The notes below the pieces were generated by a model. The model had not been told where the DNA came from. It did no database searches and saw only the letters and a program-made list of their open reading frames with translations. Below are positions 11,091-24,534 of a DNA stretch of 64,000 nucleotides, piece after piece (position 1 is the first letter of the stretch; every line of letters begins with the position of its first letter). The position numbers were made by a program, and so were the translations under genes. Source of the DNA: Conus ventricosus (Eukaryota; Mollusca; Gastropoda; Neogastropoda; Conidae); the NCBI GenBank assembly GCA_018398815.1, contig CM031616.1, forward strand, positions 74,882,504-74,946,503, written 5' to 3'.

Positions 11091-12720
11091 ATGTGTTTTT
11101 TTTTGGGTTTTTTGAAAAGGTTGGTTTTTTTTTTTGAAGAGAAAGGGAAGAAAAAAAGAAGAAGAAAAAAAAAACAAAACAAAACAAAAAAAACAAAAAA
11201 GGAAGGGGAAAAGGAAAGAGAAAGAGAGGAGGGGGGGGAGAGAGGGGGAAGAGGGGAGGAGAGGAGAAAGGAGAGGAGGAGGGAGGAGAAAAGAGAGAGA
11301 GAGGGGGGGAAAAAGAAGAAAAGGAAGGGGAAAAAGGTGGAAGAAGGGATGGGAGAAGGGGAAAAAAAGAGGAGAGAGAGAAAAGGGGGAAGAGAGAGAG
11401 GAGAGAGAGGGAGGAGGAGAGAGAGAGAGAGAGAAAGAGAGAGAGTCCCCCTTATCATTAGGGGAACTTGTCATCTGTCGAGTCCTTTCTTTGAGAGAGA
11501 GAGAGAGAGAGGGGGGAGGGAGAGGAGGAGAGAGAGATGGGGAGAGAGAGAGAAGAGAGACCCCTTTTTCATTTACGGACTTGTCTCTGTCGTGTTCCCC
11601 TTCCCCTTTTTGCCCATTTTGTCATGAACACTACAACAGAGGGAAGAGAAGAGAGAGAGAGAGAAGGGAAGAGAGGAGAGAGGAGGGACGGAGGGAGAGA
11701 GAGAGGGAGAGAGAGGAGAGAGGGAGAGAGATTTACCAATCATTTAGATTTATTGTCGATTTCCCTTTTTTCTCCCGTTTGTCATGAAACTACAACGGGG
11801 AAAAAAGAAAAGGGGAGAGAGAGAGGGGGAGAGAGAGGAGAGAGAGAGAGAGGAGAGAGAGAAGAAAGGGGAGGGAGGAATATTTTCGGATTGTTTTTTG
11901 TTTTATTTTTTTGCCCCATTTTGCTCAAAACAGGGAAAGAAAAAGGGGAAGGAAAAGAAAAAGGAAAGTAAGAGAAAGAAGGAAAAAAGAGAAAGAAAGG
12001 GGAATTCCCAAACTTTTAGGTTTTTTTAGCATTCTTTTTCGGGGGTAGAAATAAAGAGAGAAAAGGGGGAGAAAGAAGAAAAGAAAAGAGAAGAGAGAAG
12101 AGAGGAGAGAGAGAGAAACCAAATTTTTTTTTCCCCTTATAGTATTTTTAAAAATAAAAAAAGGTTTTTTTTCATTTTGCCCATGGGGTTTTTCCCAAAA
12201 GGGTTTTTTTTAACAAAAAAATAAAAATTCCTTGTTTAAAATGATTTTTAAAAAGTTTCGAAAAAAGGGTTGGTTAAAAAAAAGGAAAAAACAAAACAAT
12301 TTTTTGGGGGGGGGGGGGGGGGGGGTAGGGGGAGGGGAGGGGGGAAAAGAGGGGAAAAAACACTTTTTTTTTTTACTTTCCCCCCAATCAAAAATTTTAG
12401 TACCTTTCTCGGAAATTTAAAATTTAAAATTAAGTTTTTAAATTTCAGGCAATTTTCGAAAGCCAGAAAAAAGAAAAAAAAACACCTATTTTTTTTCCGG
12501 GGGGGGGGGGGGGGGTGGGGGAGTTTTCTTCTCTGGGAACATTTTTTTTGTCCGGGGGGGATTTGGAAAGGGAAAAAAAAAGAATGGGGAAAGGAAGGAG
12601 AAAGAAAAGAAAGGGAAAGAAAAGGGAGTCACCTATCATTTACGTCCCCTTCATTGTCGAGTTTTCCTTCTTTTTGCTCACCTATTTGTCATGAACACTA
12701 CAACAGAGGAGGAAAGAGGA
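11091..12720. repeat. Degraded (GA)n composite satellite
   Basis: Purine-rich sequence with remnants of the 85-bp unit found at 49120-50906 (for example near 11560-11640, 11735-11795 and 12630-12710). Homopolymer runs replace many of the original dinucleotides. Long Glu/Arg/Lys or Ser/Leu reading frames here are only translated repeat. Confidence 0.75.
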
Positions 12721-14050
12721 AGAGTAGGGGGAAGTGGGAAGAGGGGGGGAAAGAAAAAAAACGGGAAAATTAATTTTTTATATTGCATTGTCGGCCCTTT
12801 TGTTTTTTTACCCTTTTTTCATGCATAAAACGATTTCGGATGGAAATTTGTTCCGCCCCCATCCTTTTGGATAAAAGGGTATATTTTCGGGTAGGTTGGA
12901 GTTTTCCAAAATTTTAAATTTTATTTTTAAAAGGTGTCATTTCTGTTTATTTTGGGGTTACCTTGTCCCAGTTAGGATCCACGCTAAACCAAAAGGGAAT
13001 TTTTCTTTTCCTTGTTTTTTTGGAGCCCGACTTCGGACTTTTTCTTTTTAAAATTTTTTCCTATTTACCTCTTTTTGTTTTGTGCCACGAGGAAAAAAAC
13101 CCCCCAACAAAAATAATTTCAGGTGCTGTACCCTTTGATTTTTTTTTTTTTCGCCTTTTCCCTTGGCTTTTTTTCTTTGCCCGGGGGTTACCCGGCCCCC
13201 CCGCTACCCTGTGTCTGTTACCCTGTCGCCTGCTTCCTGTGATCCTGTTTCCTTCGACCTGTCCCCCTGTGATCGTTATCTGTCGACCTGCTATCGTGAC
13301 CCTGTTAATCCTTCGACTGAGGGGGAGACCCGACCTTTCTTATATTTGCTTCACCTGGGGGGGGGGGAAGGGGGGGGGGGGGAAAAAAAAAAAAAAACAA
13401 CACCTTTTTTTTTTTTAAAAAAAAAAAGTTTTTTTTTTTAATTTCCCTTGCAGACGAAAAAAAAGACCAACCCTTTTCGAAAAAAAAAAAAAAAAGAAAG
13501 CCCGGGGGAAACCCCAACAAAAAAACCCAACAACCCCCTTTTTCCAAAACCAAAACATTTAAACAACAACCCCTAAAAAAACCCGCCGCCGGCCCCACCC
13601 CCCCCCACCCAACCCACACACCCCACCCCCAAACAATTTTAAAAAAAACCCCTTTTTATCCCCCATCTTTTTTTTGTCTATGGGTTTGTTTTTGTCCTTC
13701 CCCCCCCCTTTTTCAAAACCTTTCTCTCCCCCCTCCTTCCCCTCCCTCCTTCTTTTTTATTTTTTTTTTCTTTTTTTCCCTTTTCCCCCCTTCTCTTCTC
13801 TCCCCTCTCCCCTTCTGTCTGTTTCCCTCTCCCCCAATGTCCCGAAGCTGTTTTTCACTTGTGGGTCTGCCCCTCTGTCTGCCCCCTCCCCCCCCCTAGT
13901 CCATTGTTAAAAATGTGATGTATTCTGCAATTTTTAAACTCTTTGTATTTGCTAAAATTATTATAAGTTGCTTTTTTTCTTCTTTTATAGGTTTTGTTGT
14001 TCATGGTCTGTTGAGGTGTGGTGTGTGTGTTGTGTGTGTGTGTGTGTGGT

Positions 14051-14081
<31 letters not shown>

Positions 14082-14329
14082 GAGGAGAGAGAAAAAGGGA
14101 GAGGAGAGAGGAGAAGAGAGGAGGGAAAAGGACAAAACAGGAAAGAGCGAGGCGAGCGTCTTTTCTAATAGTCAAAATTTTTGTGCCCGAATAATACCCC
14201 CCCCCACTCCATCCCCCCAAACCCCACACCCACCCCCCCCGTTCATTCCTAAAAATTTCCCCCTCCACCACCCCCGAAAAAAGTGCCTTTAAAGCAGCAA
14301 AACAAAAACCAGTTCCCGCGGCTAGGAAG
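12721..14329. other. Homopolymer-rich degraded stretch, no gene
   Basis: Counterpart of about 50750-52790. It contains long runs of A, C, G and T. Recognisable anchors are a decayed 32-bp minisatellite (13185-13320), a TG/GA microsatellite (14017-14100), and the segment just before the 48-bp minisatellite. No gene is supportable. Confidence 0.6.
13185..13320. repeat. Decayed 32-bp minisatellite
   Basis: About four units related to the clean array at 51440-51631, recognised by repeated CTGTGATCCTGTT-like and GTCGACCTG-like words with base losses. Confidence 0.65.
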
Positions 14330-15235
14330 GCAAGGCAAGGAAGGCAAGGCAAGAAAGGCAAGGCAGCAGCGGAGCACCCCCCCAGTCAAACAAAGGGCGG
14401 GCCATCTCCCTCACAATGACACCCCCAGTCACAACAAAGAGGCGCAGCCCATCTCCCCTCACATGCAGCCCACGTAAATACAAAGGGCGGACATCTCCCT
14501 CAAAATGACACCCCCACGTCAAAAAAGGGCGGGGGGCCATCTGCCTCCAAAATGAAACCCCCACGTACAACAAGAGGCGCAGCCATCTGCCTCCAATGAC
14601 CCCCCCCGTCACAAAAAAGAGGCGAGCCATCTGCCTCACAAGACGCCAGTCACAAAAAGGAGGGGGGCCCATTGCCTAACAAGACACCCCCCACGTCATC
14701 AAGAGGCAACCATTGCCCCAATGACAGCCCCACGCCCAAAGAGGCGAGACCATTCCCTCAAAAATGACACCCCCACGTCAACAAAGAGGGCAGACCATTG
14801 CTCACTTGAACCCCCCGTACAACAAAGAGGCGCAACCATTCCCTCACAATGAAGCCCCACGTCACAAAGAGGGGGAACCATTGCCTCAAAAAGACACCCC
14901 CCGTCACTACAAGAGGCGCGCCCATTGCCTCAAAATGACACCCCCACGTCAAACAAAGGGGAGCAGACATCTGCCTCACAATGACCCCCCAGTCAAAAAG
15001 AGGGCACCCCATCTCCCTACAATGAAGCCCCCCCCGTACAAAAAAGAGGCGCGCCCATTTCCCAATGCAGCCCCACGTCAAAAAAGAGGCGAGGACATTC
15101 CCCTCACATGACGCCCACGTACAAAAAAGAGGCGCGGCCTCTCCCCTCAAAATGACGCCCCAGTCAAACAAAGAGGCGCAGACCATCTCCCTCAAAATGA
15201 AGCCCCGAAAAAAAGAGGCGAGAAAAACGTCCCTG
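14330..15235. repeat. Decayed 48-bp minisatellite
   Basis: Same array as 52845-53770: recurrent CCCCACGTCA, AAAGAGGCG and CCATCTGCCTC words in the same order. Almost every unit has small losses or homopolymer changes, so the reading frame seen in copy 2 is destroyed. Confidence 0.8.
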
Positions 15236-18200
15236 GGGGGAACCCCTGCGAGTGGTTTCACCCCCCCCCCCCCCCCTCCCCCTCCCCCCGGGGCGTTTTG
15301 GGGAGTAAAATAAATGGATAAGATTGTCCGTGGGTGATGTCACGTGGTTTTTTTAAAGGGAAAAAACGCTTGCAACCCCAACTCAATCGCGAAACCCACA
15401 CAACATCAAATTCAAACAGGAAATGGGTACAAAAAATGAACTTTATGTCACAAAAAAACAGATTTTTCACAAATGTTTACTACAATTAAGGCGGGTATAC
15501 TTTTTAAAACTTCAAAAGGGGAGTAAATAAATGGAAGGGACAACAACAACGCAACACACCCACCACACACCAAACACACACCACACCAAAACACACCACC
15601 CCAAAAAAATCAAATCTCTCTCCACTAACATGACCCCCCGGCCCGGATTCTGGGGGGGGCCAGGAGGAAAGGTAGAGCGGAATGCAATAAAATGGTCGGA
15701 AGTTAAAAAAAAAAAGGAATGTTCCCAAAAAAACTGATCCCCAAAAATTAAAATAGGGATGACCAGGATTGCAAGATGGAAATAAGGACAAAAACCTGTG
15801 GGTGAGCCCGGATTCGGTTCAGAAGAAAAAATTTTAGCATGGTAATTAGATAAGCAAGGCAAAAAAAAGGGGGCGTTTGGGCAAACCTTAAAATGGGGTA
15901 GTATATGGGGAAGTTCAATGCAAAGGGCTGTAATAAACACCAACATTAATTTCCCCTGAAAAAAAAAAAAAGCCCATAAGCGGGGGCAACCCTGGAAGCA
16001 AGTTATTGGAAAGCCAAACAACATTCATGTTAGGCAAAAAACTATAAAGAATGTTAAAGCGCCTGCTGACAAAAATGATTTAACCCCTGTCCTTTATCCT
16101 GCAATAAAAGGGATCCCCAAGACTTAAGACCGTCCCCCCAAACCCTCAACCGTGGGGGACAGTCCTGTCGGGTCAGCAAAGGGGAAGGCGCGTTGTCCGT
16201 GGATGCAACACGACAGGATACGCCTTTCTTTCCAAGGAGATAAGTTACCACAACACCCCACGAAGGCCCGATGGTGAAGGTGAAATAATCAGTCAGGCAA
16301 CAGGTGTGGCGGCTTTCCAAAACCCCTGTACAAACAGGGGGCGTGACACCAGCGACCACGAAGCTGGGGGGCAGAGGTGGGGTCGCCGGCGCAACACAAA
16401 ATGAAGGGGTCAGGCTGAAGGTCTTTTCCCAAGATGGTCCCGGGGCAGGTGGTCCTCGTTGCCCCGGGGCGAGGAGCCCTTGGGGGTTTCCCCGGGAGAG
16501 GGGCGAGGAGGGGGAAAGGGTGAAGAGGGGAGGGAAGGGGGGGGATGATGTGGGGTAAAAGAAGATGGAGGTAGTGGGTCAAGCCTGGTCGCAGCAGCAG
16601 GCGGTCCGGTGGCGGCAACACAGAAACCGGAAAAGGCGGCGAGACCCGTCAGATGCAAGGTCAGGGCCCCAGCAGAGCGGCACAAGGAAAGGTACCCATG
16701 GTGAGGGGAAGAGGAAAAAAAACCAAAAGAGGAAAAGAGTAGAATGAAGAGAAGTAGAAAAACAAGAAGAAGCCCGGGGAAAACACAAAAAAGGGTTTTC
16801 CCCATAAACTGTGCGAAGCAAAAACCCGTAAGCAGAATCATTACAGGAGTAAAAGGACGGGCCCTGGCAGGGGCCCTTGTAATTTTTGTTCTCAATAGTT
16901 TTAAATACATTTCCCGTTCAAAAATTTTGTCTAATACAAATTTCCAAAAAACGTTCCAACCTTTTAGAAAAAACCCCCGGGGGGGTCTTTTGGGTTTAAA
17001 AAAAAAAAAACAAATCATCCCCCTGGGACAATCTTTTCCTTACAGAGGCCGGAAGATTACAGCGCCACATAAATTATGGGCGCTTAAAAATTTACGGGAA
17101 TGCACAAAAATGGAAAAAAAAAACCCCAAGTTAAAACACAGCATTTCAAGTGGACATAAAAAAAAAAAAAAACCGTATGGCGGCAAAAACCCGGAAGCGG
17201 TACGGGGCACGCGCGAAACCAAAAACAGCAACACTACATATTTTGGAGGGGAAAAGGATAACACCCCCTATGCTGAAAAATAAAAATAAAATGGCCGAAG
17301 TAAATGAATAATTAAATTTGGGTTTAAAAAACGAAAAGGTAATATGAAAAACAAAATAATACTCAAACACAAAAATAAATATTGAAAAAATTTAAAAGTA
17401 ATGTGGGAGGAAAACCAATTCAAAAAAAATCGATTTGGAAATAAATAAATAAAAAAAGAAAAAGAATGAATAATAGAAAATTTTTCCCCAATTTAACTTT
17501 TTGAAAGGGACTCCTTGAGGGCTGGAATAGAAACCCCTGCCGGTCGTACCCCCGGTCGGGCCCTAAAAGTTTAGAAAAAAAAACAGGTTTTGCCCAAAGG
17601 AATCAGGGATTAGACTGCGATATGGATAAGGATACTAAAAAAAAAGTGGAAAAGACGACAGCATTATGGAGTAAAATGGTTGGTTTTAACCCCAAAGGTA
17701 AAAACCTGATCCCGGACCCCGGAGATATGGTTCCAAAAAAAAAAATAATGAAACGCAGTTTCCCCCAAAAGGCGAAACGATGGTGGCCCCCGAGGATACG
17801 GATCCTCACAAAAAAAGTTACAAGAAAACTTAAGCTAAGGTTGACGCACGTTTTTCCTCCACTTTCCCCTCCCCCTCGATGCCCACGTCGGTTTTTCAAA
17901 AAAAAAAAAAATCCTTGGCAGGTGGAGGAGGCCACTCCCCTAGTTTCCCCCGTGCAAGAGTCCACAGGACAACCATGACAATGCAGGAGGGAAAAGTGGG
18001 TTGCAGAGTTTAAAAAGTAAAGTAAAAAAAGTTTTTTTTTTTTTAAGACATAACACTTGTTAAGATTACATTTTAAAAAAAACAAACCCTACAAAATTTT
18101 TTCCCCTCTGGACAAACGGCCCTTTGAAAATGACTTTGGGAAGATGCAGTGGTGAAAAGATGAGGAAATTATGAGGAAAAGCGCGTAACAACAAAATATA

Positions 18201-18426
18201 AAAATGACAAAAACAGAATAATGATAACGAGATGTAATGATGACGGTAATAGTAGCAAAGTAATGTTTGGACATCCATCTTTCACCAGAGCATTACAGCT
18301 ACTCTTCTCATCTCTCCCCCCCTTCTCTCTCCTTCTCCTCTTTTTCTTCTCTCTCTTTTCTTTTTTCTTCTCTCTCACCCCCACACCCCACCCCCACACC
18401 CCACACACAAAAAAATTAACACACGC

Positions 18427-18463
<37 letters not shown>

Positions 18464-18955
18464 CACGCACGCACGCAGCAGCACAGACACCCCCAAACAC
18501 ACCAACACACACACACACACCACCCTTTCAAAACCCCAAAGCAGTCGAACGCGCGCCATGTACCACAAAACAAAAACTAAAACCCCCACACACACACACA
18601 CCACACCCCCAAAAACAACACCCCACACAAAAGTTCAGGGGCCCTTTTCGTCCCGCAAAAGAGCCCGGCAAAGTAGTAGTTCGTTTTCTCTTTCTCTTCT
18701 CTCTCTCTCTCTCTCCTGGCCTCCATTTTACCAAATTTAAGAATGAGATGATAAAAGCATCCCGTTTTCACTTTCGTCCTTTCAACCCCTCCCTGCATGA
18801 GTGTTTTAAAGTTAAAACCCATTAAAAACAGTAATTGTTTGGAAGCATCATCAAGAAGTGACAAAACAGTTCGGTTTGGTCAGCGAATAAAAACAAACAC
18901 TAGGCCCACTGACGCCAGAAAACGAGAAAAAAACAAGTGGAAACAAAAAAAAGGG
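15236..18955. other. Degraded counterpart of 53771-57750, no gene
   Basis: Collinear with copy 2 throughout (for example, the region around 16280-16700 matches 54900-55370). It contains a CA/CT microsatellite near 18300-18620. I see no protein or RNA gene on either strand; Leu/Ser/Pro-rich frames come from low complexity. Confidence 0.6.
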
Positions 18956-18956
18956 A

Positions 18957-18958
18957 AT

Positions 18959-19003
<45 letters not shown>
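18957..19003. repeat. Poly-G tract
   Basis: An almost uninterrupted G run of over 40 bases, also present in copy 2 (57752-57792). Its true length is uncertain. Confidence 0.8.
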
Positions 19004-19305
19004 CGAAGCCCCCCAAAAAAAAGGGAGTGATTGGGGAGTTTGTGACTGGTCCTTCGACCCGTTCCCCCGAAGGGGTCCGCACCAAAAATACAATGGTTCG
19101 CCTGAACCGTTTTCCAATGCCCCCCTAATTTTTTCTATCAAAAAGTTATCAATTTGGGCGCAGTTTTAAAATTCCTGGATTTTAAAATTTTTTGTATTTC
19201 ATCACTGATCCACGCTAAAAAAAGTTTTATTAAAAAGTTAAAAATTTTATCCCCGGCTACCCCAATTCCCCCCCCCCCCCCCCCACCCCTTTCATTAAAA
19301 AATTA

Positions 19306-19660
19306 GTGTCACCCGCCGCCATGGCAAAAAGGTTAGGTCCGGAATTCCGGCTGGGAGCTGTGGGTTCGATCCCCCCCCGAGCCATGTGGGGTTTTTCTGC
19401 CCCCATCGGCCCTATCGTGGTTGGGTTTTGGTCAGTTTGGGAAGACTGCGACCCCAGTCAAGTTTATCCCCTAATGGAGGTCTTGAGAGGTTGCTAATCT
19501 CCGACCAACACGGGTGTCTGTTTTAAGCTGGGTGGGGGGGGACATTTGAAAAATGGAAGTGTGAGTACAGCCCTTAAATTTGTTTAGGGCCGGAAAAGGA
19601 AATCCCTAGATCTGTTCATCCTCCTCTTCTCATCGATAGCATTAAAAGAAAATAGTCTGT
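19306..19660 (+). mobile_element. tRNA-derived SINE, degraded copy
   Basis: Counterpart of 58118-58500. The B box GGTTCGATCCC is intact near 19364; the A box near 19322 is altered to an A-run. The body follows collinearly with many small changes. Confidence 0.6.
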
Positions 19661-20019
19661 CAATTTCTGGGTTTCCTTGTGACACCGGGTCACGTAATAA
19701 CTAACCCCGTGTGGGGAACGACGTTGTCCTAAAAGGGGGTTTTTTGCCTTTCGGCTTCAGTTTCCTGCACGCTGAAAACCCCGCGTTGCTCTCAGACAGT
19801 ACGGTCAATGAAAACAACCCCTTTTATCGGCGGTACACAAAGCAAGGAGGCTTCCAAAACCCTCCAAGGGACACTTTCCCCCAATTTTGGGTTTTTTTTC
19901 TTTTCGTGTGTCACTTTGGTCCCCGCAGAAGGCCTCCCAGTGAAAACGTTTCTTTTTCTAAAACACTTTTTAGTTCAATGCTGGAATGTGGTAGGATTTT
20001 TTCCTATTTTTCTCGTGTG

Positions 20020-20062
<43 letters not shown>

Positions 20063-20187
20063 TTGTGTGTGTGTGGGGGTGGGTGCGTGGTGTCGTGTTT
20101 TTTTCGTTGTTTGTTTTGATGTGGGTGATTAATCAAATATTCATGAGTCAGAGGTAACGAAGTTTTGGCTCAATGGATCCAAGAGAC

Positions 20188-20264
20188 GGGAAAAAGTGAT
20201 TTAATTTCCCTACCCCCCAACAAGTTTGGGGTAGGGGGGAAATAGAAAAACAGCATTTTCCGTT
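20188..20264. other. Degraded hairpin
   Basis: Counterpart of the long hairpin at 59086-59165. The central CCCTACCCC/GGGGTAGGG arms remain; the outer arms have lost matches. Confidence 0.5.
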
Positions 20265-20680
20265 TTTTTAATGTTTTCCCCAAAAAAACTACTGGAGGAT
20301 TTCCGTTTTCAAAAAAAAATTTAAATTTTTAAACTTTTTTGTTTTAGTTTTTGATTAAACCCATGTTTTTCCGTATTTTCAAAAATCATTTTGCGAAACA
20401 TTCATCAAATGAGTTTGTCTTTCTGTGAAATAAAACTACATCTTTAACTGTTCCTAAAGTCTTTTAAAAGAAAATTTTATTTTTGACATAAAAACCCCCA
20501 ATTTCCAGCATGTTTCACTGAAAATAGTTTTTACCCCAAAATGTTTCTTTTTTTTTAAATAGTCTCTTTTTCGAACGTCATTATAATAAAATAGTGTTGG
20601 TTCTTCAAAAGTCTATAAAAAATGTTTAAAATCACTCGTTTATTGCTAGGTAACTAAAAATTTTGTCATATCTGTCAAAA
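20265..20680 (-). pseudogene. Polinton packaging ATPase, degraded C-terminal part
   Basis: Collinear with the 3' two-thirds of the intact ATPase gene at 59185-59796; whole phrases of nucleotide sequence match, for instance TAGTTTTTGATTAA. Homopolymer inflation and base loss destroy the frame. Similarity stops near 20680, so the Walker A end of the gene is replaced by C/A/T homopolymers in this copy. Whether the damage is biological or a consensus artefact cannot be told from the sequence alone; the error style suggests the latter. Confidence 0.65.
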
Positions 20681-21164
20681 ACCCCCCCCCCCCCCCTAAA
20701 TTTTTTTTAATTGGGAAAAATTTTTTCCCCCCCCCCCCCCCCCCCCCCGCCCCCCTTTTTTTTAAAAAAAAAAAAAACCCCCCCCCCCCCCCCTTTTTTT
20801 TTTTTTTTTTTTTCCCCCCCAAATTCCCCCCCCCTTGTTTTTCCCCCCTTTTTGGGGCCCCCCGCCCCCCCAACCCCCCCCCCCCCACTTTTAAAAAAAT
20901 TTCAAATTCATGGAATTTAAAATTTTGGGGGGTAACTGATTTTTTTTCCAACCCCAACCTGGCCCCCCCACCCACAATTAAATAGAGAGCAAAAAGGGCC
21001 CCTAAACAAAAATTTCAATCAGGATTTTTTTTTCACCCCAAAAATTTGGCGAATTCCCCCCTTAACCCAAAAGGTAATTTTATCCATACCCTATGATGAG
21101 CCCCCATTAAAAAAAGTTGGGTTTTTCATGCACCAGGGAGGAGATGGAAATTTGGTTAACTAAT
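20681..21164. other. Homopolymer tract, collapsed region
   Basis: Long C, T and A runs, then AT-rich sequence. Copy 2 has about 890 bp here (59600-60490), including the ATPase N-terminus and a second gene, against 480 bp in this copy. No gene is readable. Confidence 0.6.
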
Positions 21165-22345
21165 GGGAAAAATAACCCAAGGGACTCAAAATTAACGCCC
21201 CCCCACACCTTCCCAGGACCATTTTTTCCTTTTGCCCCGGGCCCACTTCGCCACTGGTCACTGGTCCTAAGGGAGGCAAAACTACCACACTTCTGGCCAA
21301 ACCGCCCAAAAAAATTTAACACCCCACCCTATGTAAAACCACCCCAAACACCCCTGGGACAAACCTATCCCCCCGGACCTCTTCATGCCCACCTCCGATC
21401 TCCCCGGGGAAAAAATCCGTTAGGTTCTGGACCTCCCGGGACCCCAGGGGATGCCCCAAAGTCCGTGGCCTAAGGGACCCCCCCGATACCCGCTCTCCCC
21501 TTATGGGGGTCCACACACCCCCAAGACCAAACCCCCGGGCCACTATCCCACGGTTTTCTCCCTGGTGGCAAACCCCGGGGCCCCAACGGCCCTCTACGGG
21601 CCGGGGGTGAAACACCTCCCCTCTAAAAGGCCCCCGCGGACACTGGGGTAGGGAAAGGTCGGTGGGCCCCTACAGGACCCCAGGGGAGGGCCGGGGCGGG
21701 AAACCCAGGGAACCCCCGGAGAAAGACTGACCCGGGCCCAAAAGGGCCCCTTTCCCGGGGTAAACCAGGGAGGGGGAACTGCGCACCCCGGCAAACCCCC
21801 GGGGCAGGGCTTCGGGGTCTGGCCCCCTGGCGGGCAGGAACCGCAACACAAAAACAGCGCTTCAAAAAAGTTCGCAAGGCATTTCTCCCGAAAGCCGAAC
21901 CCCGGCACGGCCAAGGGCACACAGACCCCAAAGAGGACGGGAAAAACTTGGGAATCCAGGATAACGGCGTGCCGGCAATACGGCGCGCCCTCCGGGACAA
22001 ACCAGGGAGAAATGAAGCTACCCCCAAAGCACCGACTGGTGGGAAAAGCGAACTTACTCAAAAAAAACGGTTTTGGTCAAACAGGGTTTCCCTCGCGAGG
22101 ACACGGGAACCAACGGAAAGGGGCCCAAAAGCCGACCAAACCCAAAAACTAAGACTTGAAAACACCCAGCCGTACCTGCCCGCCTTCCGGGAGAACAAGA
22201 AAACAAAGGGAACAATCGGAAAAAGAAACCCCCCCTCCGCCTCCTCAATAAAGGAATTTAAAACAAATATTGTGATTTTTTCCCCAACACCCAACCAGCT
22301 ATTTATTTAAACCATCCCAAATTTAAAAACCACTCGAACACCAAA
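21165..22345. repeat. Degraded part of LTR-like insertion
   Basis: Collinear with about 60490-61960 of copy 2, including the GC-rich stretch. The 55-bp minisatellite of copy 2 is not recoverable here. Confidence 0.55.
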
Positions 22346-22349
22346 CAAA

Positions 22350-23170
22350 AGCCAACGGCCCGCCTTATTTTGAAACCAATAACACTGGCGGTTAAACAAC
22401 CGGACGGGACATTCCCTTTAAAAACCTTTCTTTTTTGGAGGATGTATTTTTTTTTAAAACCTTTTTTCAAACCCTTTTGTTTTTCCTTCATAAAAATTTA
22501 AAACCAGGGGTGCCAAACTTTTTTCCCCAAAAAAAATGAAAGGGCGTTCAAAATTTTTTCCATTCTAAAAAATGGAAGGCATTTCTTCGCGAACTATTTT
22601 AAATTCCGTTTTTTTCTTTCCCCCCTTTTTCTAGTTTAGGAAAATTTTTTTTGCGCCAACCCCGTTTTTAATCCCTCTTTTGGGTTTTTTCCCTCAAAGC
22701 CCTATTACCATTTGTTTTCAAATGAAAAGTTGAAGGGCTTTAATTCAAATTTTTCCCCCAACTAAAATGGTTTTTTTGGGCCCAGCCAGTTTGAAATTTT
22801 TTTTTATTTTAAAACTGGGGTTTTTCTTTCACGGGTTTTTGTTTTTTTTGCAATTTTTTTATTAAATATCTGGCCCTTTCACAACATTTTTTTAAAATGA
22901 AATTAGGTTTATAAATTTTTAATAGCAATATCGTTTCCGAGGAAGAAAATTTAAAAAAAGTGAGGGTTATCAAAAAAGTTTTTCCGTGCTTGCTTTAAAA
23001 AGAATAAAATAATTAAAAGAAATAGGGGGAAATTTTTTTCATAATAGTTTTGGTTTTGGGAAACTAAAACTTGGGGGCTTTTTCAGTTGCCAAAGGCTAA
23101 AAAATTTTAGCTAGTTTTTCAAAAAGGGGGAAACCTACTTTTTTTTTTTAGGTTTTGGAAAATTTAACAT
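22350..23170 (-). pseudogene. Degraded Polinton-associated gene
   Basis: Counterpart of the minus-strand gene at 62011-62998. Start-region nucleotides (ATG at 23170) and scattered stretches match, but no reading frame longer than a few dozen codons survives. Function unknown; see the copy 2 entry. Confidence 0.5.
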
Positions 23171-23465
23171 TGTTTTTAATTTTTTTGTGTTAAGTTTGGA
23201 GTAATGTCAAGTTTTCATGTTCTTTTAGTGAGCAAAAAACCCTAATAAAACCCTAGGGATTTTTTAATGGCTAAAATTTTGGCCTGTTTTGTCAATTTTT
23301 AGAACCTTTTTATTATTCTTGGATTCCCTTTTATTAAACCATACGACTTTGAAAATTTTCATGAAGTGCAACCATTTTGGGCCCCCAAATTGTTATCAAT
23401 AGCATGTTCTAAAAACGAAGGACGGTCTTGAGTTGTTTTTTAAAAATTTTTTAAACGAAATAAAA

Positions 23466-24250
23466 ATGAGTGATTCAAATTATATGCAAAAAAATTTTTG
23501 TTGGGCCGCATACAATCTTAAAAAAATACAAAAAGATACTCTGCTTTCTGTGTCAGTCTGACGCCTTTCAAGTAAAAGGGAGTACTCCATTAAACAGTAT
23601 CTTCCCCCCTATTAAAAAAAGACCGCTCCGAAGTGTGGTTTTTTCTCGATGCGTTTTATCAGAACCAGTTAAATTTTTGTGTTTTTTTGTCAGTGGGTGT
23701 GGAGGTCGTTTACCGATCACTTAAATCATCCTGATCCCTTTTGGGGAGGTCATGTTAGGTTTCTTTTTATTCGCTTCAGACTTTTTTTGACTGAACTGCA
23801 AGCTCCCTTCAAAAGACAAAACGTTTATCCATTCAGAAAAAGAAAAGCATGAGGCTTTTGAAAGGTCTGTAACGAATTCATATTAAGGTAAGACAGATTT
23901 AGCAAAAGTCGGTCTTAATCATGGTCTAGGCACCTTATTTTTGGGGCGTGCACAAAAGATAATATGACTGGGTCCCCCTTACACTTTCTTTCAGGCCAGT
24001 TCACCTGGGTCCATAGAGCAAGGCATAAAACAGCTGGAAAACATTTATATTAGACATTTAAGGGGCCCAACTAAAACAGGAATAGAACGAATAAACGATC
24101 TGTTGTATTAGTTTGGTGTTTTTAGGTTCGCAAGCACAAAAAGAGATGAGATAATGATCCTTTATGGGTTTTTATGCAAAAAAAAATACTTGCAAATTTA
24201 GGGACCCTTAAAATTTCAGTTTATTTACCCTTTAAGTTTAAAGTACCCCA
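23466..24250 (+). pseudogene. Unrecognised Polinton-associated gene, degraded
   Basis: Starts with an ATG at 23466, about 300 bp divergent from the minus-strand gene starting at 23170. It matches 63296-64000 of copy 2. Short pieces such as 'FCWAA', 'NHPDP' and 'ELQAP' appear in both copies in different frames. I do not recognise the family. Polinton cysteine protease or a minor structural protein are possible by position only. Frames are broken by at least four indels. Confidence 0.45.
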
Positions 24251-24501
24251 AAGTTTTACAATTTGCAAAATCGAAAGTAGACTTTGCTGTTGGCACGGGG
24301 GTTTTTAATGCTGCCCTTTTGACTTAGACTCGATAGGAAAAAATAATAAACTACAAAATGAAATCCTCGTGGCAGGCAATGAACAGAAAGTTGGAAAAAA
24401 AAAGAAAAAAATTCTGAGCGTAAAATTTCAGCTAAAAACAAAATGACCCCCAGAATAAGTATCCCTCCCCCTGGCCAAAGCCCCAAGGGTTGAAACCCCC
24501 G

Positions 24502-24534
<33 letters not shown>

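Noticed and set aside
10657..11787. Several 100-230 codon frames rich in Cys/Val, Thr/His, Glu/Arg or Ser/Leu
   Set aside because: Translated CA, GACA and GA repeats.
20646..20975. Gly/Lys-rich reading frame on the minus strand
   Set aside because: Translation of poly-C, poly-A and poly-T runs in the low-quality interval.
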